NCBI GenBank assembly: GCA_946554445.1 | Contig: CAMNSD010000019.1 | Coordinates: 1-64,000, forward strand | DNA: 64,000 bases | Source: an uncultured Lachnospiraceae bacterium | GTDB taxonomy: Bacteria; Bacillota; Clostridia; Lachnospirales; Lachnospiraceae | Direction: 5' to 3' | Shown here: positions 36,414-45,914 of the stretch, piece after piece | Numbering within the stretch: the first letter of the stretch is position 1 | Layout: every line of letters begins with the position of its first letter | Program-made: the position numbers and the translations under genes | The notes under the pieces: generated by a model | Seen by the model: only the letters and a program-made list of their open reading frames with translations | Databases searched by the model: none | What the model was told of the DNA's origin: nothing

Positions 36414-38376
36414 ATGCATTCAAATATTCTTCCAAAAACTCCTCTTCTGACACAATCCGCACACCCAATTCCTTAGCTTTTTTATTTTTGGAGGACTGGG
36501 AGGTAGTATCGTTATTGATCAGGCAGGTGGTCTTACCGGTTACACTGCCGGTCACTTTGCCGCCCTTTTTCTCAATCTCCTCTTTTAAAAGATTCCGATT
36601 CTCATAATGTGTCAGACTTCCCGTAATCACAAAATTCATGCCTGCAAGCGTCTGCGTGCCCTCCTCTATCACCTCCACGGCAATGTTTAACTCCGGTAAA
36701 AGACGGTCCAGCTGTTCCTTATTCTTCTCATCGTCAAAAAAACCTCTGACGCTTAAGGCAATCACTTCCCCAATGCCGTCAATCTCCGCCAATTCTTCCA
36801 GTGTCGCACTGCGAAGCGCTGCCAAATCATACCTGAAATGTCTGCAAAGCATTTTCGCATTGGCCACGCCGATATTTTCAATCCCAAGACCATAAATCAA
36901 TCTGGGAAGCGTGGTGCTTCGCGCCTGCTCTAAGCTTTCCTGCAGATTCCGGTAAGACTTTTCTCCAAACCCGTCCATCTGGGTGATTTCTTCCTCATAA
37001 CGGGAAAGTTTGAATAAATCGGCAAACTCGTGCAAGAATCCCTTGGCCAGAAATTTTTCCAGAGTAGATTCCGACAGACCGTCCACATTCAAAGCATCCC
37101 TGCTCACAAACAGGGTAAAGGCCTTAATCTTCTTGGCATCGCAGTCAGGATTGAGACAATAGAGGGACTGCACCTCATTCACCTGTTTGATCTGCGTCGG
37201 CTGCCCGCAGACCGGACATTTGTCTGGTATCTCCAGATTATCGCTTCCCGTCAGGTTCTCCGCAATCTGAGGAATAATCATATTGGCCTTATAGACTGTG
37301 ATTCGGTCTCCAATCCCCAGCTTCAACCCTCGCAGAATACTGATATTATGCACAGAAGCCCGGCTCACGGTGGTGCCTTCCAGTTCCACCGGTTCAAAAA
37401 TGGCCACTGGATTGATCAGGCCCGTGCGGCTGGCACTCCACTCAATCTCCTGCAGGGTAGTCTCCCGCAGTTCGTCCGCCCACTTAAAAGCAATGGAATC
37501 CCTGGGAAACTTGGCCGTCCGCCCAAGTGAACGTCCATAAGCCATATCCTCATAGGTTAGTACCAATCCATCTGAGGGTATGTCATAGTCTACTATCTTC
37601 CGCTCAAAATAAGAAACCGCATCCAAAATCGTATCGGGATCTGTCAAGCGGTATTCCACCACATCAAATCCCTGCCTGCTTAAGAAGGCAAACTGCTCCT
37701 TTCTGGAATCTTGAAAGTCCACATCAAGCGCTTTTACCAGTTGAAAAGCATAAAAGCGCACATTTCTGCCCGCCGTGATCTCATTGTTGAGCTGTCTGAC
37801 ACTTCCACTGCATAGATTCCGCGGATTTTTATATTTGGCATCCACATCCTCAATCTCGCTGTTAATCTTTTCAAAATCACTGTAGGAAATGACAGCCTCT
37901 CCCCGCAAGATCAGTTCTCCCTGATAGGGGATAGAGATTGGCAGATTGCGAAACACCCTGGCATTGTTGGTGATAACCTCTCCCACCTCGCCATTGCCTC
38001 TGGTAACCGCCTTGACCAGCCTGCCGCCTGTATAGGTCAGTACGATCGTTAAACCGTCCAGCTTCCAGGATAACAACCCCTGTCTGCCATTCAACCAACT
38101 CTGCAGTTCTTCCCTGCTCTTGGTCTTGGCTAAGGACAACATCGGCGTTTCATGTCTCTCCTTAGGCAGTTCCTCCACAGCCTCATACCCCACACTTATC
38201 GTAGGACTGTCCGCAAATATTACGCCCGTTATTTTTTCTAATTCTGTCAGTTCGTCGTATAATCTGTCATACTCGTAATTGGACATAATCTCGGTATCCT
38301 GCGCATAATATGCCTTTGACGCCTTATTCAACAGGGATACCAGTTCCCGCATACGTTCCATAGATTTCTCTTCCAT
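36412..38376 (-). CDS. ligA: NAD+-dependent DNA ligase
   Basis: 654 residues. Adenylation domain with the AMP-accepting Lys in SWKLDGL (about residue 112), OB fold, a four-Cys zinc finger (KCPVCGQPTQ ... YCLNPDCD), helix-hairpin-helix repeats and a C-terminal BRCT domain (LAGMNFVITGSLTHYENR). Seals nicks in replication and repair. The ATG at 38376 has AGGA 8 nt upstream; an in-frame GTG directly before it is unlikely. Last gene of a run starting with the MBOAT gene. Confidence 0.96.
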   Translation of the reverse strand: MEEKSMERMRELVSLLNKASKAYYAQDTEIMSNYEYDRLYDELTELEKITGVIFADSPTISVGYEAVEELPKERHETPMLSLAKTKSREELQSWLNGRQGLLSWKLDGLTIVLTYTGGRLVKAVTRGNGEVGEVITNNARVFRNLPISIPYQGELILRGEAVISYSDFEKINSEIEDVDAKYKNPRNLCSGSVRQLNNEITAGRNVRFYAFQLVKALDVDFQDSRKEQFAFLSRQGFDVVEYRLTDPDTILDAVSYFERKIVDYDIPSDGLVLTYEDMAYGRSLGRTAKFPRDSIAFKWADELRETTLQEIEWSASRTGLINPVAIFEPVELEGTTVSRASVHNISILRGLKLGIGDRITVYKANMIIPQIAENLTGSDNLEIPDKCPVCGQPTQIKQVNEVQSLYCLNPDCDAKKIKAFTLFVSRDALNVDGLSESTLEKFLAKGFLHEFADLFKLSRYEEEITQMDGFGEKSYRNLQESLEQARSTTLPRLIYGLGIENIGVANAKMLCRHFRYDLAALRSATLEELAEIDGIGEVIALSVRGFFDDEKNKEQLDRLLPELNIAVEVIEEGTQTLAGMNFVITGSLTHYENRNLLKEEIEKKGGKVTGSVTGKTTCLINNDTTSQSSKNKKAKELGVRIVSEEEFLEEYLNA

Positions 38377-38397
38377 CACACTGTCCTACCGCCATTC

Positions 38398-39117
38398 TTA
38401 CATATGCAAACCGCACTGTCTATAAAGTGCGGTTCTCTCTGTATCTGTAATCTCCCGGTATTCTCCGGGTTTCAGTTTTCCCAGTTCTATATTCATCACA
38501 CGGACTCTCTTTAAACTGGTCACTTTATACCCCTGCGCCTGACACATACGCCGAATCTGCCTGTTTAAGCCCTGTGTCAGTATCATCCGCAGTGTCTTGG
38601 AGCCAATCTGCTCTATCCTGCAGGGCCTGGTAGTTGTCTTCAATTCCTCCAAATACACGCCCTTACGCATATTCTCCAGGGCTTCTTCCTTCCAAGCCCG
38701 GTCGGATTTCACAATATACTCTTTCTCATGTCCATTACTGCCCCGCATCATGGCATCAATCAGGCCACCGTCATTGGTCATCAAAAGCAATCCTTCTGAA
38801 TCCCGGTCGAGACGCCCCGCATAGGTCAGACGGACCGGATATTGCAACGCCTGCACCACGGTCTTTGTCGCATGAACATCCCGTTCGGTACAGGTAACAC
38901 CAATTGGTTTATAATATGCGAGCACCACCTTCTGATTAGGCATTGACACTTTCTTACCACGCACAGCCACCTGATCTTTGTCAGTCACCTTCCTGCCAGG
39001 CTCTGCCGTCTCACCATTTACAGTCACACCCCCCTGCTCAATCAGCTTGTCCGCATCCCTTCTAGAACACACCCCACAGGAGGCCAGATACCGGTTCAGT
39101 CGGATTTCTTCCATCAT
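38398..39117 (-). CDS. RsuA/RluB-family pseudouridine synthase
   Basis: 239 residues. N-terminal S4 RNA-binding domain (IRLNRYLASCGVCSRRDADK) and the catalytic domain with Asp in AGRLDRDSEGLLLMTNDG. The C-terminal QGLNRQIRRMCQAQGYKV is typical of the RluF/RluB/RsuA group, which modifies 23S or 16S rRNA uridines. Which site cannot be told. Its ATG overlaps the stop of the SGNH gene. Confidence 0.92.
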   Translation of the reverse strand: MMEEIRLNRYLASCGVCSRRDADKLIEQGGVTVNGETAEPGRKVTDKDQVAVRGKKVSMPNQKVVLAYYKPIGVTCTERDVHATKTVVQALQYPVRLTYAGRLDRDSEGLLLMTNDGGLIDAMMRGSNGHEKEYIVKSDRAWKEEALENMRKGVYLEELKTTTRPCRIEQIGSKTLRMILTQGLNRQIRRMCQAQGYKVTSLKRVRVMNIELGKLKPGEYREITDTERTALYRQCGLHM

Positions 39118-40334
39118 TGAGTTCCCTCAGCAGGCGCGGCATCTACAGCCTGCACGCCCTCCATACTTTCCACTGCACCCACCGCATCCGTATCGCTTAT
39201 CATAGTTTCCTCCACAGGCGGTACAGCTGCAGCCGCAGAATCTCCTCTTTCCACGCCATGTTCCATCAAAAACTGCCGCCACTTATCATAATGTTTGGCA
39301 TAAAGATGTACACCGTCAAAGGTCAGTTCCGACAACAAGAAACCTTCGTTATCCGTAAACATTGGGTTACTGTCCAGATAGAAAATATCCGTTCCATTGG
39401 CAAGTCTCGCACAGGCCACATTCTTATCGTTAATATTAATATTATTAAATTCTGTCGCCATATTATTCTTCTCACGGCTGATATGCAGATTCGCCATAAT
39501 AAAGATAGTCGCCTCCGGCTGCCACTCCCTAATCTGCTTTAACACCGACATATATTCTTGCAGATACATCGTTGTATTGCCATAGCCCAGTTCATTCATG
39601 CCAAGCATAATATAAATCTTACCGTAATGTCTCTCCTGCAGTACCTTCTTTAAATCCACCTTCTGTCCTGTACCCTGCTCGGTCACGCCGTCATCCTTCA
39701 GCAATTTAAAAATGGTCATACCATTGTCACAGAAGAAGTCCGCGCCGTCCAATCCAACATAGTCATATATGCCCAAAGTACGGGAGTCTCCAAGAAAAGC
39801 GGCATCATTAAAATAACTGTCGTTTTCTAATGTATAGGGGTACTCCGTGGTCAATGCAATTTTTCCTGCATCTGAGTAATATCTGGATTCTATTTCCAAA
39901 GGCGTGTAAGGAAGGAATTTTGTGGTCCCTTTCACAAGTTCTTCCTGTTTTTCCAGCGTTTCAGATTTTTCAATTTCTATATTCAGTTCATTTATATTTT
40001 CAATGCCGTCCGTTTCTTCCTTGCGTTCTCCTGCATTTTGGAGTTCGTCCTGCAAATTTTCCGAAACCACATTCTGATTTAACGCATCTTGAATGCCGGT
40101 ATCCTGAATCTCTTCCACTATCACAGGAACCTCTCCCTGTGTCTGATGTTCCTCCGCCTTAACGATATCCCCCACCACAGACACTGTTCGGTCCTGCGTC
40201 ATAATATGATTCATAACCCGTATCCCTATCTCGTCAAAACTGAGCATCGCAACCACAGACGACACCATAATCAAAATCAAATACGGACAATTATATACGT
40301 TTTCCAGCCATTTTGTCATCTTTTGTTTGATCAT
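39114..40334 (-). CDS. SGNH/GDSL-family hydrolase, membrane anchored
   Basis: 406 residues. One N-terminal membrane span (about 17-33), a Glu/Gln-rich linker to about residue 150, then an SGNH domain: block I AAFLGDSRTLGIYDY with the nucleophile Ser, block III-like GMNELGYGN, and the C-terminal FDGVHLYAKHYDKW carrying Asp and His. In this setting, next to an MBOAT transmembrane acyltransferase, it most likely finishes acetyl transfer to (or removes it from) a surface polymer, as AlgJ/AlgX or PatB do. AGAGGG precedes the ATG. 30 bp separate it from the MBOAT gene. Confidence 0.87.
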   Translation of the reverse strand: MIKQKMTKWLENVYNCPYLILIMVSSVVAMLSFDEIGIRVMNHIMTQDRTVSVVGDIVKAEEHQTQGEVPVIVEEIQDTGIQDALNQNVVSENLQDELQNAGERKEETDGIENINELNIEIEKSETLEKQEELVKGTTKFLPYTPLEIESRYYSDAGKIALTTEYPYTLENDSYFNDAAFLGDSRTLGIYDYVGLDGADFFCDNGMTIFKLLKDDGVTEQGTGQKVDLKKVLQERHYGKIYIMLGMNELGYGNTTMYLQEYMSVLKQIREWQPEATIFIMANLHISREKNNMATEFNNININDKNVACARLANGTDIFYLDSNPMFTDNEGFLLSELTFDGVHLYAKHYDKWRQFLMEHGVERGDSAAAAVPPVEETMISDTDAVGAVESMEGVQAVDAAPAEGTQ

Positions 40335-40364
40335 CTTAACCCTCTGTCCACAGACATCTGTCCT

Positions 40365-41786
40365 CTAAAATCTAAAATATAAAAATGGATTATTACTGCC
40401 AACTACAATCTCATAGACGGACCACCAGAATATTGCAAACAAAAACAATACCGTGAACCATCTATCCTTATATCTATGATACCACTTTCTGGGAAAAGGT
40501 GTTATAAAAATAACACACATTATTAATAAAATCCCATAATTTTTCAAATATCTTATAACCTGTTCCGTCCCTACCATCACCCGGCCCGCATAAATACCTA
40601 CCATATTGCCAAGGTAGGCTGTCAACTGCCCCATATCAGAGATGGCAAATATCACCCAGGTGGCCGGTATGATCAGAAGTGTATAAATATGACATAGCAC
40701 TCTCGACCGCTCCATCCAGTTGCCATAGGTTTTCTTTTCCAGAGAGATCAATAGGAAAAACCCAAGTCCCCAAAGTACAAAATTCCAATCCGCCCCATGC
40801 CAGAGACCAGTCAGCGCCCAAACAACAAAAAGATTACATATCGTCCTCCCGCTTCCCTTACGGTTGCCGCCCAGGGGAATGTAGATATAATCCCGAAACC
40901 AGCTGCCCAGCGTAATATGCCATCTTCGCCAAAATTCTGAAATAGAGCGGGAAGTATAGGGATCGTCGAAGTTCCGCGGAATACGGAATCCTAACATCTT
41001 TCCCAGCCCCATGGCCATCACAGAATATCCCCAGAAATCAAAGTAAATCTGAAAGGAATAGGCCAATGCTCCCATCCATGCCGCCGTAATATGCAGATTG
41101 CCCGGCCCCGCCGTCATGATCGTATTCCAGAGAGTGCTGATCCGATCCGCCAACAGGACTTTTATGCCCAGCCCCGCCGCAAAAAGTTTCAAACCATTCT
41201 CCAGATCCCTGACTCTGATCCGGCGTTCCGCCATACGGTCCGCCACCTCACTATAACGCAGGATGGGACCTACAATCAGCTGCGGAAACATACAGATATA
41301 ATTGGCATAGGCCAACAGCCCCGCCTGTTTGGGTACTTTACCCCAGTAACAATCCAGTTGGTAGGATACCATCTGAAACGTATAGAAACTGATTCCGAGT
41401 GGCAGAGCCAAAGCCAAAATCGGCAGCCACCGGCTTCCCGCAACACCGTTCACATTCTCCGCCACAAAATCCCAGTATTTGAAAACAAACAAGGTGCCAA
41501 AATCGAACACACATGCCAGGATAAGTGCTCTCTTGCGCCGTTTCACAGCCTTCAGCTTCCGATTATTCTGGGGAGATTTCGGTTCCCAAAACATGTACCG
41601 GCTTAAACCATAGTTGATCAGAACAGAAGCAATGAGCAGGAGAACAAAATATGGTTCCCCCACCCCATAAAACACAAGGCTTCCTATCAACAGTACAAAA
41701 TTGCGATACTTTGCAGGCGCGATCAGATATATTATCATAAAAATCGGCAGAAACCGAAATAAAAATCCTATACTGGAAAATAACAT
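40365..41786 (-). CDS. MBOAT-family O-acyltransferase (AlgI-like)
   Basis: 473 residues, roughly ten or more membrane spans. The invariant MBOAT His is in LTGLWHGADWNFVLWG; FNDPYTSRSISEFWRRWHITL-like and GGNRKG segments are typical of the AlgI/DltB/PatA group. Brings acetyl groups across the membrane to a polysaccharide or wall polymer, with the SGNH protein downstream as the likely outer partner. The polymer is not indicated by the neighbours. Confidence 0.92.
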   Translation of the reverse strand: MLFSSIGFLFRFLPIFMIIYLIAPAKYRNFVLLIGSLVFYGVGEPYFVLLLIASVLINYGLSRYMFWEPKSPQNNRKLKAVKRRKRALILACVFDFGTLFVFKYWDFVAENVNGVAGSRWLPILALALPLGISFYTFQMVSYQLDCYWGKVPKQAGLLAYANYICMFPQLIVGPILRYSEVADRMAERRIRVRDLENGLKLFAAGLGIKVLLADRISTLWNTIMTAGPGNLHITAAWMGALAYSFQIYFDFWGYSVMAMGLGKMLGFRIPRNFDDPYTSRSISEFWRRWHITLGSWFRDYIYIPLGGNRKGSGRTICNLFVVWALTGLWHGADWNFVLWGLGFFLLISLEKKTYGNWMERSRVLCHIYTLLIIPATWVIFAISDMGQLTAYLGNMVGIYAGRVMVGTEQVIRYLKNYGILLIMCVIFITPFPRKWYHRYKDRWFTVLFLFAIFWWSVYEIVVGSNNPFLYFRF

Positions 41787-41895
41787 GTATTTAAAACTCC
41801 CCTACACAAATTAGGGCGGTTTATCTTATGTAAAAACCCTATATCTAGTATATTCCAGGTAAAATGATTTTACAAGACAAAAATTGCTCTATTTA

Positions 41896-43443
41896 TTATA
41901 TGCGCCGAAATACGGCATATGACTGTGCCCCTGCCAGACAGGATTCCTTTTGCGGACAAATCGAGCCTATCTCAAAGAGTTTCTCTCCCGCCGTGACCTG
42001 CCAGGGAATCTTTTCTTCCCTGCCAGAAGGATTGCAGACAAAGACAAGATCGTCTCTTTTATAAACAAAACTCCGCAGATTTTTTTCAGCTGTCAAAATT
42101 TCCAGATTATCATGGTGTGTAAATGCTTTTTCCGCATGTCTTAGGGCAAGTACGCTTTTCACCGTATGATATAGGGAATCCGCACGCTTCTGCTGCTTCT
42201 CCACAGTAGGAACTCCCTCGCCTGTATCCACCGGCAGATAAAGCTTATCGGCATCCGCCCCGGAGAACCCGCAGTTGATCCCATCCGTCCACTGCATGGG
42301 CGTGCGGGAACCCGTCCGCGTATAACCGCCCTCCTTGGTGGGCAGCTGCAGATAGCGCATACCAATCTCATCCCCATAATAGATAAAAGGCGCGCCCGGC
42401 ATCGTCAAAAGAAAGGCATAGGCAAGTTTTAATTCCCGCTCATCCAGATGATAAGCGGCCCTGATTGTATCATGATTGCCCGTGATCAGACAGTAAAATC
42501 CCTGCTTTTTCACAGCCTCATATTTAGGCAGGTATTCTTCTAAGAAATCCAGGATGCTCCTGTCGCTGTCCTTTCTAAAAAAGCTGTTATCCCGCCCGCT
42601 CTCATCATAGTCCCGCAGAAGCTTATGATAACCGTTGCCAGGCCAGTCCAGGAAAAAATCCATCTGAAATCCGGCCATGCCGATGGCCGACTGGGGATGA
42701 TTCCACTCGGACACAAAAACCGCCTCCGGGTATTCCTTTTGCACGCTCTTAAACAGATCCCGCCAGACTTCGCAGGTACCGCTCTTGACCGCATCGTCAT
42801 TCTTGACCAGAGAATCCGCCATATCCACCCGGAAGCCGTCACACCCTTTTTCCAGCCAAAAGCACATCACATCCCGCATGGCATCCCTGGTGGCCAGACA
42901 GGCCGGATCGTCCATGGCCTTCTGCCAGGGCTTGTCAGGATGTAAAAAACCATAATTTAAAGCCGGTTGACATTTAAAGAAATTCAGGATATAGGTACCG
43001 TTACGCTCACATTCCCCGGCGATATAGGCAAACCCATCCGCCCGCATCAGCCACGCATCCGTCCAGATGTAACGGTCAGAATATTCGTTCTTTACCGCCC
43101 GGCCGCTCTCACGAAACCACCTATGCTCCTCCGAAGTATGCCCTGGCACCAGATCCAGAAGAATATGCATCTGCCTTTTGTGCACCTCCTCAAAAAGCCT
43201 GACTAAATCCTCCATGGTTCCATAACGCTCGGCTGTCTTCTTATAATCCCGCACATCGTAACCGGCATCTGCAAACGGTGAATCATAGCAGGGGTTCATC
43301 CAGATTGCGTTGCATCCCAGTTCTTTGATATAATCCAGTCTGTCAATGATGCCGTTAAAATCCCCAATGCCGTCATCATTGGAATCCTGAAAAGACTGTG
43401 GGTAAATCTCATAAAACACTGCGTCCTGCAGCCAATTTGTCAT
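41896..43443 (-). CDS. GH13 alpha-glucosidase / oligo-1,6-glucosidase-like enzyme
   Basis: 515 residues with the four GH13 regions: LLDLVPGHTS (I), GFRVDMADSL (II, nucleophile Asp), VSEWNHP (III, acid Glu) and ITGNHDTIR (IV). No signal peptide, so it acts on imported malto- or isomalto-oligosaccharides. The start at 43443 has GGAGG 6 nt upstream and opens on MTNWLQDAVFYEIYPQSF; a longer frame begins at 43482 overlapping the methylase gene. Region III EWN is less common than EV/ET. Confidence 0.9.
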   Translation of the reverse strand: MTNWLQDAVFYEIYPQSFQDSNDDGIGDFNGIIDRLDYIKELGCNAIWMNPCYDSPFADAGYDVRDYKKTAERYGTMEDLVRLFEEVHKRQMHILLDLVPGHTSEEHRWFRESGRAVKNEYSDRYIWTDAWLMRADGFAYIAGECERNGTYILNFFKCQPALNYGFLHPDKPWQKAMDDPACLATRDAMRDVMCFWLEKGCDGFRVDMADSLVKNDDAVKSGTCEVWRDLFKSVQKEYPEAVFVSEWNHPQSAIGMAGFQMDFFLDWPGNGYHKLLRDYDESGRDNSFFRKDSDRSILDFLEEYLPKYEAVKKQGFYCLITGNHDTIRAAYHLDERELKLAYAFLLTMPGAPFIYYGDEIGMRYLQLPTKEGGYTRTGSRTPMQWTDGINCGFSGADADKLYLPVDTGEGVPTVEKQQKRADSLYHTVKSVLALRHAEKAFTHHDNLEILTAEKNLRSFVYKRDDLVFVCNPSGREEKIPWQVTAGEKLFEIGSICPQKESCLAGAQSYAVFRRI

Positions 43444-43478
43444 ATCTGCCTCCATTTCTGCACCTTCCGCAGGTGCCT

Positions 43479-44957
43479 TCAAATATTTTTACGAAGTCCC
43501 TTGGGATAATGATTCTTGATCTGTCCGCCGGAAGCCTTCCCAAACCCAAGAGAATATCCCTCGTATGAAAGAAGCATCCAGCCTCTCTCCTGCCCGCAGG
43601 AAATACTCTCTCCGCGAAGATACCGCCCAGCTTCTTCCATTGTCAATTCCTTCACCCGGTCCGTATCTTTACCAGTAAGCGTCATGGCCAGCGCATGCGC
43701 CGGTTCAAAACGGTTCTTTCTGTCTGTCAAAAGACAGAGTCCCGGCCGCAGTACTTTCACGCCTGCTAAAGGAATCATCCCCTCCGGCACCAAATATACC
43801 TGTTCCCCAAAGCGGATAACCGTGCCGTCCTGACCGTCTGTCCATGTCTCTGGCAGGCCAAGTTCCTGTGTCAGAAATGTTGTTACCGCTTCCCGCAGCT
43901 TTCTGTCACTGCCCCGCTCCCTGTTTTCTTTGTTGTTTTTTGGGTTCTTGCTGATTATGCTGTTCTGACTGCTTATTCTGTCCTTCCTATTCCCTCCGCT
44001 CTCTTCATAAGTCGGCATCTCCGGTTCTGCCCCTTCTCCCCTCCTGCGAAGACAGGCGATATAATGTCCTTCCCCTTTCAGCTTGTGGGGCCACAGCCGC
44101 ATCGTGTATTCGATTCCGTCGGCAGGATCATCCGCCCATCCCGGCTGTCCCTGAGAAAACGCTTCACAACAGTCTGTTTCTTCTATTATATAATCCCCAT
44201 GGGCATGGATAAATGCGCTGATGGTTCCCTCGTTTTCCTCCGGTGCAAACGTACAGGTAGAATAGACCAGGACACCGCCCGGTTTTAACATCCTTGCAGC
44301 TTCCTCTAAAATCTTGCCCTGTCTTTCGGCGCACATCGTCACATGTGCAGGAGACCACTCCTGTCTGGCCGCCTCGTCCTTGCGGAACATCCCCTCCCCA
44401 GAACAGGGAGCATCCACCAGAATCCTGTCAAAAAATCCCGGAAAAAGTTCCGCCAGCCGCTCCGGCTTTTCATTGCACACCACACAATTTCTCACGCCCA
44501 TGCGTTCCACATTCTGGGATAAAATCCTGGCCCGTTCCGGCACGATCTCATTGGCAACCAGGAGCCCTTCTCCTTGCATCCTGCCTGCAATCTGCGTAGT
44601 TTTGCCGCCAGGTGCCGCACATAAATCCAGAATCCTCTCGCCCGGCCGGGGATCCAAAATCTCCGCCACTGCCATAGCGGAAGGTTCTTGGATATAATAG
44701 GCGCCGGCCTCATGCAGCACATGACGTCCCGGCTGCTGTGCCGCCTGGTAGTAATATCCTTCCCTAGCCCAGGCAATCTTGTCCAGCATAAAGGGCATCT
44801 GTCCCACAAATGTTTCTGCCGGACACTTCAACGGATTATGACGCAGCCCATAATATCGCTCTTTTTCATAGCTTGCAAGAAAAGCTTTGTATTCTTCTCC
44901 CAGAAGCCGTTCCATCCGTCCGCAGAACGCCTGCGGCAGTCTGATCTGTTCTTCCAT
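43479..44957 (-). CDS. RsmF-type rRNA cytosine-C5 methyltransferase
   Basis: 492 residues. Nol1/Nop2/Sun-type SAM methylase: SAM site DLCAAPGGKTTQIA, the two catalytic Cys motifs DAPCSGEG and YSTCTFAPEENE, and a C-terminal RsmF/PUA-like domain separated by a charged linker. Family members methylate 16S C1407 or nearby. The ATG at 44957 has GGGAG 6-9 nt upstream; that site overlaps the alternative ATG at 44969. The GH13 gene follows by 35 bp. Confidence 0.92.
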   Translation of the reverse strand: MEEQIRLPQAFCGRMERLLGEEYKAFLASYEKERYYGLRHNPLKCPAETFVGQMPFMLDKIAWAREGYYYQAAQQPGRHVLHEAGAYYIQEPSAMAVAEILDPRPGERILDLCAAPGGKTTQIAGRMQGEGLLVANEIVPERARILSQNVERMGVRNCVVCNEKPERLAELFPGFFDRILVDAPCSGEGMFRKDEAARQEWSPAHVTMCAERQGKILEEAARMLKPGGVLVYSTCTFAPEENEGTISAFIHAHGDYIIEETDCCEAFSQGQPGWADDPADGIEYTMRLWPHKLKGEGHYIACLRRRGEGAEPEMPTYEESGGNRKDRISSQNSIISKNPKNNKENRERGSDRKLREAVTTFLTQELGLPETWTDGQDGTVIRFGEQVYLVPEGMIPLAGVKVLRPGLCLLTDRKNRFEPAHALAMTLTGKDTDRVKELTMEEAGRYLRGESISCGQERGWMLLSYEGYSLGFGKASGGQIKNHYPKGLRKNI

Positions 44958-45164
44958 AGTATCTCCCATATGATGTAAAGACTCATCTTATATAGTATAT
45001 TAAAGTCTCGCGCTCCTTCCTGTCAAACAGTTTATCAGGGTTCTTCCTGCATCTTCTTGGTTCGCATGATTCTTGATTCATCAGGATGTTTCTGCCGTAT
45101 ATACAATATTTATTTTCTATATTATAATAAAAAAGCAAAACACCAGCCTGAAAGGAGAACATAC

Positions 45165-45758
45165 ATGCCGAGAAAAGACAGCCGCAATACCAAAGGAAGA
45201 ATTATTGAATCCGCCTGGGAACTTTTCTATGAACAGGGATATGAAAATACTACAATCGACGATATTGTGGAACATTCGGAAACTTCGAAAGGCTCCTTCT
45301 ATCACTATTTCGATGGCAAGGACGCGCTGCTCTCCTCTCTCTCCTATCTTTTTGACACCAAATATGAGGAACTGACGCCTTTCCTGAGCAATTTTCCTTC
45401 CAGCCTCGACCAGCTTGTGTATTTAAACCACGAATTATTCCTGATGATTGAAAACCGGGTGCCTCTGGACCTTCTTGCCAGACTGCTCTCCACCCAGTTG
45501 ACCACCACTGGGGAAAAACATCTCTTAGATCATGGGCGCACCTACTATCGTCTGCTCCGCAAGATTATTATAGAAGGGCAGAAAAGCGGAGAACTACGAA
45601 AAGATCTCTCTGTCAATGAGATGGTCAAGGCTTATTCCCTCTTTGAGCGCGCCATTATGTATGACTGGTGTATTTGCAACGGCGAATATTCCCTTTATCA
45701 GTACGCCGGCACCCTGCTTCCCACCTTTTTGCGCGGATTTATTATGGTATCCTCTTAG
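45165..45758 (+). CDS. TetR/AcrR-family transcriptional regulator
   Basis: 197 residues. N-terminal helix-turn-helix (about 10-58): GRIIESAWELFYEQGYENTT, IDDIVEHSETSKGSFYHYFDGKD (given in two parts). The C-terminal ligand domain is helical with no known signature. AAAGGAG lies 7 nt before the ATG at 45165. The next gene on the same strand, a PutP-type symporter, is 156 bp away and could be a target. Confidence 0.9.
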   Translation: MPRKDSRNTKGRIIESAWELFYEQGYENTTIDDIVEHSETSKGSFYHYFDGKDALLSSLSYLFDTKYEELTPFLSNFPSSLDQLVYLNHELFLMIENRVPLDLLARLLSTQLTTTGEKHLLDHGRTYYRLLRKIIIEGQKSGELRKDLSVNEMVKAYSLFERAIMYDWCICNGEYSLYQYAGTLLPTFLRGFIMVSS

Positions 45759-45914
45759 AGTCCAGACTCGATTCTATACTTTAGTTCATATTTTCTTCTG
45801 TTTTTCCTTGTGGTAGACTGGCTAAGGATTTGTGTTTATGCGTACTTGACACAAATCTGTCCGTTGACCAATCACCGGACGACAAACAGACTGTGCGCAG
45901 AAATGAGGACTATT

